A stretch of DNA of 45,864 bases, from NCBI GenBank assembly GCA_002633005.1, contig NMRA01001037.1:19789-65652 (forward strand). The letters run 5' to 3'. This DNA is from Phoronis australis. Its lineage: Eukaryota; Phoronida; Phoronidae. The notes below the pieces were generated by a model. It did no database searches and was not told the origin of the DNA. It saw only the letters and a program-made list of their open reading frames with translations. The position numbers and the translations under genes were made by a program. Shown here one piece after another: positions 10,901 to 20,900 of the stretch; position 1 is the stretch's first letter; each line of letters opens with the position of its first letter.

Positions 10901-13900
10901 ATCGGCAGGGGTCACTGCCTACGCTTGTCAAAAGCGGGCGGTGATTGATTGATATTATTTGTTGATATTTTGTTATGATGTTGATTATTTTGACAGTATA
11001 AGCATTCTCTTTCAATTTAGCCATGTGTTTGCTGGATTCTTTGCATTAAAAAGTCACTGAACGTATGGCGTACATGTACAGTTAACATCGAAGCTTATAA
11101 TTCGATATTAGCGGAGTAAGCTGCATGGGAAAGGACCTTTAATTATTTTTTCTGGGGTAGAAAATCGTGTGAACGTTGTCTATAGAGTTTTTAATAAATA
11201 GGCTTTATTTTACGTAACAGGCCTCCGGCGTTACAAACATGTAAAACATANAATGCGTCATTGGCGTCAATCGGTATGAATCAAATAAAATCTCACCCCT
11301 CCCACATCCCACAAATTCTGAATTATGGTCCTTGGCGGGTGGCCTTTTCCCCACCCTTGCGCGTGCTATAAGCGTGGGTTACGCTTGCCCGCTTAGCAGA
11401 CTTTGAACGGAGTTTTCAAATTTTCCTCCAAATATTTAGCATTGCCGAGGGTTACAGAGAATTATTTTATTCCAGAGAACTTGATGGGAAAGCCGATTTG
11501 AGTATATTTTAATGGGCCAAAGCTGGGTTTGGTAACGTTTTAACAGTGAAGCGTCGACGCTTCGCTACAACGGAAAAACTTAACGACAATGCTATCGGAG
11601 TCATCGGCAGGGGTCACTGCCTACGCTTGTCAAAAGCGGGCGGTGATTGATTGATATTATTTGTTAATATTTTGTTATTATGTTGATTATTTTGACAGTA
11701 TAGGCATTCTCTTTCAATTTAGCCATGTGTTTGCTGGATTCTTTGCATTAAAAAGTCACTGAACGGAGGGCGCACATGTACAGTTAACATCGAAGCTTAT
11801 AACTCGATATTAGCGGAGTAAGCTGCATGGGAAAGGACCTTTAATTATTTTTTCTGGGGTAGAAAATCGTGTGAACGTTGTCTATAGAGTTTTTAATAAA
11901 TAGGCTTTATTTTACGTAACAGGCCTCCGGCGTTACAAACATGTAAAACATAGAGAGTACAGAGTATCTGAACCAAATTTAACTCATTTAAAGAAACTCA
12001 TTAGGGCGCTATTCGACATTTATCCAATTATTCTCAAAGTATTTGAGTCATAAGTCTTGAGAAAATTGATGAATACTGTATCGTCCACTTCCTCAAATCT
12101 AGGTAAAAAGTTACGCACGTCAATCTGAATAAAATTATACTCTTTGATTACACACATTTCTTGGCACGCCGCCAACTGTGTTTTCGAATCAGTACCGAGT
12201 CGTGTTAACAGGACCTTATGTATCTTATATTGGGTGACAAAGTCCTCGGTGGATTTGTTTACCTTTGAGTGACCCGCTGTTCATGTAGAAGATACGTGGT
12301 TATCCATGTGGGCTAAATTAAAAACTCTTAGTGCAAGCAGACTGGGAGAAACTTTCTAAGAAATGGGACACCAAGGAAAAAGCCCCAGTCTGGCCAAAGA
12401 TACGTCAATAAAAAGAAAATGTCCCACGAACATTTTGTACCGTACGTGGGAAATCACTGTTGTAGCCCTACCTGCGACATGCCTTCGTAGTTGGTATTCA
12501 CTCTCTCAATCAGGTCAATCATCGTAGTACCCAAAATTTTTGTGGACATACCCTGAAAAACATTTCATCAAAAAATTATCATTTCACCCGTCGCACATCC
12601 CCGACCTTTAGGGCCAAAGGTCAATTTCTTGACATCGTGATGCCTTACGTTCGTCAAGAGTGATGCAATTTTAGTTATATCACACGTTTTCAATTAAAAT
12701 CGAAATAATTTGAGATTCTCTGTTACCTTGTTACTCAGTACTTCCAATCGAACTTTTAAAACCCAGTTATTACGTCCGTCGCAACCACAAAAATATACAT
12801 AGTTGTTGCTTTTATTTCGTAGACTTGCAGAAAATAAAATGTGTTTTACACATAAGAATCTAAAATGATAAAATGTCACAGAACTGTGACAGTAATCACA
12901 GCAAGTCAAAAAGTCAATACGAAAATAAATTGAATTTTCTGGACTATCTCAGTTAGGAAAACATCCTACGTCGTGTTAGCCGCGCCCTCTTTCGTTCTGA
13001 CAGCCACTCAATGCTGATAACATTTCAATCTTGCAATAAACAAGCGTTTCGTTTGTTTGGTATTTAGTTCGATCTTTTCGACCTACCGGCGATATGTTTT
13101 ATCAATTTTAAACAGAATTGTAGGTTGTAAAGTTTTGCTTTACCTCTTAAGTTAGACGTGCTGAAGAGTTAACCTGTGTAGATCTATTACATGTAGGGCT
13201 TACATGTACCCAGCATAGGATTAGCTGAGGCTATGAATTCACACAAAAAGCAAATCTGTGGAATTTGATTTAAAATCATTTGTTTCATTACACTAATTTC
13301 AATGAATTACAAAAGGCCAATGTAACTTAAGTACCGAAGTGATATCTTAGTCACAGTAAATTATTATTATAATTATTATAGCTATGTTAGACATTCAGAC
13401 TGACGAACGTCCGTCACACTCACGCAATTTACTTATCAATTTTTGTCAAATTTTTAGAAGTATCAAAATATGTGTTATACTTCAAACAAACAATCCACGC
13501 ATTATAAATTGTAATCTTTTACAATTCATGGATAGTAATAGCAACAAAGGAATTTTCAAAAATTTACCTGCGTGCGCTTTAAAGGCAGCTTTCCTAGAGA
13601 AAAGACAACACGCATCGAACGACGTCAGTAAAACCTAACAATTTCTAATTTGAAGCATTTTCCCTGATTGTACCTCCGCCATAAAAAGATTTGACCGTAG
13701 TACAATAGGGCTTGAAGCTAACACTGTTCTCGCAGAGGATAGATTTTCTGATGAGACGGGCACTGGCAGCCCCAAAAATGAAGATGGACGAGAAACTGGA
13801 AGGACGAGGTTGTGAAGTTAAGTCATTGCTTGTCAGTACACCATTTAGATATTGCATTAAATATCAACAGCAACACCACATCAATTGTGCCGAATGAGGG

Positions 13901-14297
13901 TCGACTCAAATTTTTACGTCTTTGATAGAGTAAATTACTGTGGTGGTAAATCAGATAAAAGCTTGCGTGTTATACATGTACATACGATGACTGGTGTTGT
14001 TGCGCGAGTGGTTTTCACGACGGCAGATATTGTCGCAATCGGAAGATGTCTTCAGGGCGGCAATATAAGTCACAACAGCCCGGTCTGACTGAATTCTCGC
14101 GAGAATTGAAAACTTACAATGCAGGCGAAGACTGCAAAGAGAACAGCGGTCTTGACGTAACGATATCTGCTGGAAAGGTGGTAGTTCGCGGTTTCTTTGA
14201 CTTCGTCTTTTTGTGACGTCGAGTCCTTGATAATGTTTCCATTTATTTCTTCATTCGAATCTACCATCGTGTCCGTCGATCTGAAGCTGTCAGCCAT
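6892..14297 (-). CDS. MFSD4/sodium-dependent glucose transporter 1-like MFS transporter, four-exon gene
   Basis: This is a complete multi-pass transporter assembled from four coding exons: 14118-14297, 12472-12552, 9463-9677 and 6892-7921. Every junction is GT-AG and phases agree: 0, 0, then 2 completing a serine codon. Predicted length is 501 residues, normal for the family. Order: polar N-terminus (about 1-45), membrane segment 1 (KTAVLFAVFACIGM), the CRAVGSLLTGFFLDRF loop with the family's GS...DR motif (just after residue 90), then the LRLW block near 165. The C-terminal half includes FYGPTIPAGLAFLNNY, the counterpart of the F-GPS-PSGLAF block of MFSD4 proteins. Family members move glucose, urea or unknown solutes across the plasma membrane; substrate here is not predictable. 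The start is the only in-frame ATG after an upstream stop. A paralogous first exon lies 11.6 kb downstream at 2546-2695. A 700-bp direct duplication at an assembly N lies in the second intron (between exons 2 and 3). Confidence 0.9.
9463..9677 (-). CDS. Transporter exon 3
   Basis: 215 bases beginning AVSLLHPCRAVGS after acceptor TTTTCCAG and ending in phase 2 before GTGTAT. It encodes the conserved loop with DRFPHYDD, then two membrane segments ending GLAVGGTMSS. The downstream splice rebuilds an AGC serine codon, which restores the family spacing between GLxxG and LRLW. Confidence 0.88.
10551..11250 (+). repeat. Left copy of a 700-bp direct duplication abutting an assembly N
   Basis: It begins AATGCGTCATTGGC and ends AACATGTAAAACATA just before the N at 11251. 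The right copy starts with the same words directly after the N. The copies differ by scattered substitutions and a few one-base indels. It lies in transporter intron 2 and has no coding content. Confidence 0.9.
11251..11251. other. Assembly N joining two near-identical copies
   Basis: A single unknown base sits exactly at the junction of two about 700-bp copies. This suggests two contig ends or two alleles that were placed side by side instead of merged. Confidence 0.8.
11252..11952 (+). repeat. Right copy of the 700-bp direct duplication
   Basis: 701 bases from AATGCGTCATTGGC to AACATGTAAAACATA, then unique sequence GAGAGTAC. See the left copy for the comparison. Confidence 0.9.
12472..12552 (-). 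CDS. Transporter exon 2
   Basis: 27 codons, phase 0 on both sides. The acceptor is TTTTTCAG before GGTATG; the donor is CAG then GTAGGG. The peptide runs GMSTKILGTTMIDL...GMSQ. It completes membrane segment 1 and the following loop that in MFSD4 proteins reads LG.T..DL. It is too short for a simple ORF search and was recognised by family alignment. Confidence 0.88.
14118..14297 (-). CDS. Transporter exon 1 (coding part)
   Basis: 60 codons from ATG at 14295-14297 to the ATT before the donor GTAAGT (plus 14112-14117). It encodes an acidic, Ser/Thr-rich cytoplasmic N-terminus and the start of membrane segment 1. The frame extends 13 codons upstream of the ATG to an in-frame TGA, so this ATG is the first available. 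Confidence 0.85.
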
Positions 14298-14420
14298 AAT
14301 GCTTCTGGCGTTCAAACTCGAGGTTTTTACTGCCAATCAAGAGTCAGGTCAAGTGACAGAAAGTATAGTTAAGTGCCACACTCATTCGGTAACAAACCAG
14401 ACTATAGATAAACTTCTCAA
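14298..14420 (-). promoter_or_regulatory. Transporter 5' leader/promoter conserved with the paralog
   Basis: Sequence upstream of the start codon aligns with 2696-2885 upstream of the paralog exon: GTCAAGTGACAG, then ACACTC.TT.GGTAACAA, in the same order. The two regions differ by an insertion in the paralog carrying the paired E-boxes. This could be shared promoter or simply duplicated flank; I cannot place a transcription start. Confidence 0.35.
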
Positions 14421-14680
14421 AAGAGTAATGGTCTCGTTTTATGAAACTCGGAAGTCTAATCCGTTGTCACACACATGAAGTGAAAATAAAATGTCGCCGT
14501 TTCTGAAATAATATAAAATAAAATAAGAAAAAGCAAATTGATCAGGCTAGACGGATTTCTGATTTTAATATCCCCACCAACTTCACGGGACCGTAACTAG
14601 CATAAATCAATTATACCTGTTTTGGGCGGAAAGACAGCTTAAGAATAGCTATCATAGAGAGGTTGCTAGCAAATCAACTG

Positions 14681-14832
14681 GGCTGGGTTGCATAAAACTT
14701 TAAAATTATGCGCTGGATAACTTTGATTGTTGCATGAGGTCAGGTGCATTGTTGAACAATAGGCAAAATGACACGTGATAATGCGATGTCATTGCTGCTA
14801 TGCAATGTTTAACTTTCATGCAACTGGGCCCT
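14681..14832. mobile_element. MITE with about 25-bp imperfect terminal inverted repeats
   Basis: The left end GGGTTGCATAAAACTTTAAA matches the reverse complement of the right end AGTTGCATGAAAGTTAAACA, both preceded by GGGC. The element is about 150 bp and non-coding. It lies between the transporter start and the broken coding relic at 15.3-17.1 kb. Confidence 0.6.
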
Positions 14833-15346
14833 GATGCGCCATCTAATGGCTGCCATGGCAAATAGAGCAAAAGTGTGTTCACTAGCCGGAGGAGTCTAAT
14901 TGAAAACTGCGATTTCCAAACGTTGGGTGAGTAAAAACTCCCACATCATGGCGATGGTACCGAGCAAAGGGCGTTTAAATGTTTTCTCTTTTTCAAAATA
15001 ATCTTATTTAAATGAGTCCCGTAACTTGGGGCACCCTAGCTGCATTACACTTACGTCAACTACAAGAACCCTGTATCGTCGATTTCCTCGGTTGGCAAAT
15101 ATAAGCCCTACTTCTGACTTGGAAAAGAGAACGGGGCAAATTTTTCCGTTCATTCGTGTTCGGCTAGATATCTAACAACAAGGTAATTGTTTGCCATTTG
15201 TGGTAATGAAGGCTTGACCGTTTGGGCGAGACCAGTCTCCGCCGGAGTCCCGGCCGGCTACAGTACGTGACACATCCCAGCTTCTGCACCGTTCATTAAC
15301 ATGGCACCTGTTGGTGACCTAGGTAACTAAGACACGTTTCATTCTC

Positions 15347-15878
15347 TTGACTAGTACGCCTGTGGATTCTGTGAAACTTAACATCATCCAAGAGTTCAAG
15401 GGATGCCCGCTGTCGTACCCATCGACTGCTTGCCAATCCGAAGGTCATGCCTTGTCTTCGAGCGTTTTGTTATGCCTGAATTCACTCTCACATGGAGCGA
15501 ACGTCACGGATTTCAAATTCAAATGTCCGTTTCCTCTGACGTATTCTTCCCAAAACCGGGAACGTATAGAAAACTTTTCAAGGAAAACTACTTTCTCGGT
15601 AATACGCTTCATTATATTTCGTCCGCCAGGGGCGTTCAATGAGTTGCAAAATATATCTGGAAAATCACCGGTCGCTAGTGGACAAATATACAGAATGTCT
15701 GGACCATTTATGTAAAGTTTGTTTGGCTGGACACAAAAAGACAATGGTGTCAATTAAGAAGCACAGGATTTTTGGGGTGCAGTCTATATTAAAAGGAGTG
15801 CATTTCCGGGAGATGCGTCGCCGCCATCGCACGCCTTCGTTGTCCAATTCAGTCATCGGCCTACGGACAAGACAATAG
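15347..15878 (+). pseudogene. Frame-broken coding relic, part 1, possibly transposon-derived
   Basis: Adjacent open frames (15403-15642 and 15639-15878) look like pieces of one protein split by a frameshift or stop near 15640. The second piece contains YLENHRSLVDKY, then LDHLCKVC, a Cys-x2-Cys pair in a setting that resembles the N-terminal zinc-binding part of Chapaev or RAG1-N-like transposon proteins. I hold that resemblance at low confidence because the following His/Cys residues are not evident. I see no catalytic residues. It may continue in part 2 (16135-16393). A minor alternative is chance open frames, but composition argues against this. Confidence 0.3.
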
Positions 15879-16134
15879 AGCTGTTTTGTGAATCGTGAAA
15901 ATTCGATATTTCTAACATATAGGACTCACTTAATTTGCACCAAAATCATAAGATAAGTTAGCCCTACCGCAAATGGCTGATCGGTGCTGGAGTTCCTCTT
16001 AAATTTAGCAGTCTAGGACTGAAGTTTAAACTGACTGAGACGTTCCTCAAAGACCACAATAGCTATGGACGTGTGACGAGGAAACGAGTGAGGTGACTAA
16101 TTTGGTGTCTACATAATTCGGGTAAATTCTCGAG

Positions 16135-16393
16135 TCTGTTCACGAGCAAACGGAAACAACTCCAACGATCATCAAACGGAAAGCAGCGGGCGTACACGGG
16201 AAGCTGGAATGCCGTGACCAAGAATGTCAGCAATTACATAGAGAAAAAGTCGGGCACAGTCCGAGCTACGTCCACGTATTGCTCAGCGCCGGAATTGACA
16301 TCGAAAAACTGCAGCACTACACCGATATGGTTAACTCAGAGCATGACGCACATTTCGTCACAGGACTCGCCGTTCGATTAAATATGCCCCACT
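16135..16393 (+). pseudogene. Coding relic, part 2, interrupted by a MITE
   Basis: An open frame from about 16135 encodes a protein-like segment with KRKAAGVHGKLECRDQEC and AGIDIEKLQHYTDMVN. It is cut at NMPH by a 161-bp MITE. After the MITE the frame meets TGA within about 11 codons, so the gene was already broken or spliced. I do not recognise the protein. Position and strand suggest it belongs with part 1. Confidence 0.3.
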
Positions 16394-16554
16394 CAGTGGC
16401 GGATTTAGAGGGGGGCCAAGGGAGCCATGCCCCCCCCCCAAAATTCTCCCAGATTCCATTTGACAGTTCGGAGGTGCGAATGTCTGGCTGGCAAAATCCT
16501 AGCTAATACTATGCCCTGTCCCCCCCCCAACTCAAAATCCTAGATCCGCCCCTG
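16394..16554. mobile_element. MITE with 15-bp terminal inverted repeats and CCACT target-site duplication
   Basis: The left end CAGTGGCGGATTTAG and right end CTAGATCCGCCCCTG are inverted repeats (two mismatches). CCACT flanks both sides (16389-16393 and 16555-16559). A 5-bp duplication is shorter than the 8 bp of hAT elements, so I do not assign a superfamily. Interior C and G homopolymers are typical of the family. A truncated relative lies at 3871-4026. Confidence 0.8.
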
Positions 16555-17070
16555 CCACTTCACCCTGGAGTCAGTGTGAGCACCTTCCGATCTCTCAAGT
16601 GGATCTTGCAGTGATTCACGAGCCGCTTGAGAGAACCACGACAACCATGTTATGGGTGCTCTGATAGAGACCATGAACAGATTACCTATTTTCGAACAGC
16701 TTCGGCAGCGGTCGGTAATCCAAACCGAGCAGAGGCAGGATCATCCGTCCAAGCTGCAGTGGATTAAACTACGACCGCGCGCGCGGCTTGTTCGTAGTCA
16801 CCGACTCGAGAAAGGTTTCGGACTTCGAAACTCAAGTTTTAATCGGGCCCACGACCACGAGAGGGCGTCAAATGTGGGTGAAATGGCAACCCTTGGGCAA
16901 TATTAGCAGTATTTGCAGGAAGCAAATGAGAATGGTGCAACGTTCACCCCACAGTGTCCAGCGAAGCTCTCGGCACATCAAAAGGCTTGGAGGCACCCTC
17001 ACAGATTTAGAAGAGCTTCATGGGCTTCTCCCAATGTGTATTGGATATGAGTTTCAATGTAAAAACTAGA
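16555..17070 (+). pseudogene. Possible further remains of the coding relic
   Basis: A frame from about 16788 to 17069 has protein-like composition (RGRQMWVKWQPLGNISSICR, then HIKRLGGTLTDLEELHG). It overlaps another open frame at 16652-16906. I recognise no family. It lies on the same strand just after the MITE-interrupted relic, hence the grouping; this is weak. Confidence 0.2.
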
Positions 17071-17226
17071 TATATTATTGAGGGAAATTAGCGAATTGGT
17101 TTTCTTCAGCTGCACTGCTGAGCCACAAACATTAATTAACTTTATGATAGGACAGGTTAGTCTCAACCTGGCTTAGACGGGCTTATAGCGTTGGGGTTAT
17201 AAAAGGCCAGAGCACTCCTGGCAGTC

Positions 17227-17232
17227 TTTATT
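17227..17232 (-). terminator. Candidate polyadenylation signal of MCEE
   Basis: TTTATT on the plus strand is AATAAA on the minus strand, about 585 bases beyond the MCEE stop codon. I saw no closer canonical hexamer between 17233 and 17815. Confidence 0.3.
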
Positions 17233-17815
17233 GAATGTTGTCCACGTCAACGTTCAGCCTCATGAAATTTTCAATACCCACCAAAACAGAATTCAGTATA
17301 TGGTTGCGCTACAAAAGTAGGTGACTGATTCAAACCCAGAAAAACAAGTGTTTGAAACAAAAAAACGCATGGGTTTAAATACAAAACGTCAATAGGTGTA
17401 TAATTTGGTCATCTCTCTTCATAGAAAAGGCACAACTCATACAACAAAAGCATCCCTTCACCTCCTTGTAGATTATTCAACTTCATATAAACAGTTAAAA
17501 TGGCCACTTTTCAGAAGCCTGCCGCACCAACGCCATACAATGTTGTTTGATATACAGTATCCTCAACCTCCAGCAAAATCCTTCTTACTGATAAGTTTTC
17601 TTGATGAATTTGGAGAAAATTCACTGTTTTACCATAGTTTATCCTGAATTGAAGAACTTTTATCAGACAATTAACAAAAAATTCCACTGTTCAGCCAAAC
17701 TTTGTCTTGCGATCCAATGTTTGTCAAGCAAGCAAGCAGTATAGTTCTCCAACACTTTGTTTAGTCCTTATCTCCATACTGTCATCGCCATGACTACCAT
17801 CTCCATGGTCACTCA

Positions 17816-17968
17816 CTAGGCCTGCTCCAGCTCCACCAACACACCGTTGCAGTCTTTTGGGTGCAGAAACATCACAGGCTTGCCATGGGCACCAATTTTT
17901 GGCTCGGCGCCAAGCGTTCGGATGTTCTGTGCTTTTAAATCTTTCACGGCTTCTGTGATGTTGTCAAC
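17816..17968 (-). CDS. MCEE: MCEE exon 5 (terminal coding exon)
   Basis: Fifty codons plus TAG (17816-17818). It begins VDNITEAVKDL after a TTTAAAG acceptor and ends LHPKDCNGVLVELEQA. The KIGAHGKPVMFLHPKDC block is nearly identical to the human protein. Confidence 0.95.
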   Translation of the reverse strand, partial: VDNITEAVKDLKAQNIRTLGAEPKIGAHGKPVMFLHPKDCNGVLVELEQA

Positions 17969-20900
17969 CTTTAAAAAAAGTCGTATACTCAGTCCTCAGG
18001 GGAGGCAAACACAGTCTAAGCTCAGTACCATGCGTGACCTAGGGTCGAACTCGCCCTTTTCCATAAACTTTTAAAGTTCTGATTTGTTACTTTTCCACAA
18101 AACATGCTGCGAAATGATAAGGTTTTGTCACTATTAAATGTTTTAGTAACGATAACTATTTTGTGTGAACAGAATTTTAAGCCAAAACGTTTTACCTGGA
18201 ATCTTTTCATTAAAACATTTCACATTATTTTTATATGTTCATGTGTATCCAACTAAAGTCAGTTCATGCAACACGATTAGCCGGCTCAGGGAAGACTTAC
18301 TAACCACTTTAAATCCCAAGTTGTGACTATAACAAAAGAGCCCTGATGACTGAGCCAGCTCAAACAAAATAATGGATTATCATGCACACACCCAGCCTCA
18401 AAAATGGGGTTCGAGTTTTTGAGAATGTGGTCTTTTTACTACGATTCACGGGTACGGTTGAGAGCTATGAATTGTGCGTTTGCCGAAATCTGTTTGTTCT
18501 CGCCTTTTTAGCGGACTTTTGTCTCGTTTTCTACTTTTTTCAATGTTCTGCTTCTCCGAGATCATGCCTTGTTGCCCACTTCGACAAATGGGGGGCTCAT
18601 TTGAGCCTCCCCCCACCCTGGATGCGTGCATGATTGTCACGGGATATTCCCAGCATGCATCCTACAATCAATCCAATGTAGTGGATAAAGTTATTGACAG
18701 GATGATGGATATTGCTATTCAACCACGTGAACAAATAGATGCAAAAATTATAAACCACGACTACTGGATTTACTATAAAATAAATTTCCCAGTGTTAAAG
18801 TTATGTAGGTCCCAAGAAAAATGTCAAAATTTGGCAAACTAATGAACATCATATTTTCCGAAATAGCTGATCAGATTCAGATAGACTTTCCGATACTATG
18901 CTTTCGCACTGTAATCCAAACCACTGTTTGGAATTGTTTTTGAAATGTTCCAGCTTAGCATGAGGGACTCTCAAAATAAGACATGATTTTCATGAAAAAA
19001 CCTAAAGTTGCACAAAACGAAAACAAATGACGTTTAAGAGCTTTTGAGATCTCATCTTGAGGTTACGTTATTGAGATCACTGCTATCAATGTACCTTTTT
19101 GCGCAATTACATAGAAGAACTTGGTCACGTGACCCAATTAATGACAAATTTTAGTAACAAGTCAAAAATCAAATTCTACAGGCTTTCCACTTACAGTAAG
19201 TGTCTATACTTTGTCTGGGTTAAAATCTACAGTTTTCGTAATATATTGGCAAATACATTGGACTGGTTTCATTAGTAGTACAGCTGTTAATTGAGTTAGA
19301 AATTTAAATAATTAATAATTTTAATTATTAGAGGGACTTAAAAGTTATGGTTTCTTACCTCAATACATATGTGGTGCATACCACCAGACTTGTTTTTCTC
19401 CAAGAAGCCTTTGATAGGACTATTATCGCCTAGTGGGTGGAGCAACTGAAATACATTTCAGCCAATTAGCAACCACACTGACCTAAACGTTAGCAGTTAG
19501 ATCCGCCTTGATGGTACTGCTTTATTTGCAAACCATCTAAAGAATAACACATTAAAAATGTGGCAACAGTCGCTTACAGGGGTCGCTCATTTTGAGAACC
19601 AGTTTTCTCCACTGAATAATGAACATCAAGTTGGTTCTCGAAATCTGGAACCCCTGTGAGTGATGATCATACAAATAAAATTCATTAGCCGTACTGTATG
19701 CTAAATAGGTGAAAAAGTGTCGTAAAGTTGATTCCTGGGTTGTGAAGTAAAGCTCAAGTCGGCAATTGGGATAAAAACATGTTTTGTGTACTGTACAGCA
19801 AAAGGGAAGTGAACATGACAGCGTTTTCCAGTTCAGTGAATTTACCAGATGAAGGGGATTCTGAGCATCTGATAACATCTAGCTTCTTTGTTAACTGCCA
19901 TGCAAAGTCTTTTGTCTGTTATGACAACAATCAGGCCAATTATCTACCAGGCTTATTACAGACCACGTGTGAACACCGTCAAACCCAGAGTGAATTGGTA
20001 CATTCAGAAAGAATAGATTATCGTAATTTCGGTTGCAGTTGGGCAATTTTGGCGATTCAAAAAGTAAACATGATCACTATTAGATGAGGATTTCAGAATT
20101 GCTATTGGTTTATGTTCAAATATGTTATAACTTAACTTTTATTTTTAACAGCACAGCCCGGGCAGGCTAGCTACGATCTTTTTGAAGATTAGAGCAATTA
20201 TCAAACAAAAGAGAGCTGGCCCTGCAACCATGAATGCCAGAATGGAGTTAATCAGTCGTGTAAGATATTGGCTACACGGGTAAACTTCCCAACTTGTTGT
20301 TGGGAAAAAGAATCGAACAAGTTGGGAGCAACAGGAAAACGCCATAATGGGTGTGTTATAGGGGATTGTTTCAGGCAGTCTTTTGCGTCTCAAAGTTTAT
20401 TCCATGTTGGTTTTGAGCTGTGGCTCCATTAATGCTAAATGCTTCATCTCAGACACCCATTATCACAACACTAGTCTCCATGTGAACACACCGTTGTTGT
20501 CCATGTGAACACACCGTTGTTGTCCATGTGAACACACCATAGTTGTCCATGTGAACACACCGTTGTTGTCCATGTGAACACACCGTTGTTGTCCATGTGA
20601 ACACACCATAGTTGTCCATGTGAACACACCGTTGTTGTCCGTATGAACTCACCTCCAGTTTTGTATTGCCCAGTTCAACAAACACAGTGTAGACTCCGTG
20701 CTCGGGCAGTGACTGTAACACAGATGGAACATGTGTATGAATTAACAAAATGCAGGACACGATATGGTGGACAAGTGAAACTTAAGTTTCTAATTAGCAC
20801 GACCTCAGATTGTGTTTGACATCCTGGGAAAATGGGCACTGTTACAGCTGTATGCCTTTCTTTTTTTTAGTCAACGAAAATTTACACCCAATTCGTCACA

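Noticed and set aside
20478-20653. CRISPR-like regular array
   Set aside because: Units are directly adjacent with no unique spacers, and the context is an animal gene intron.
20449-20760. A single 103-codon minus ORF spanning the minisatellite
   Set aside because: Only the 20 codons at 20653-20712 are MCEE exon 3; the rest is intron and repeat read in frame.
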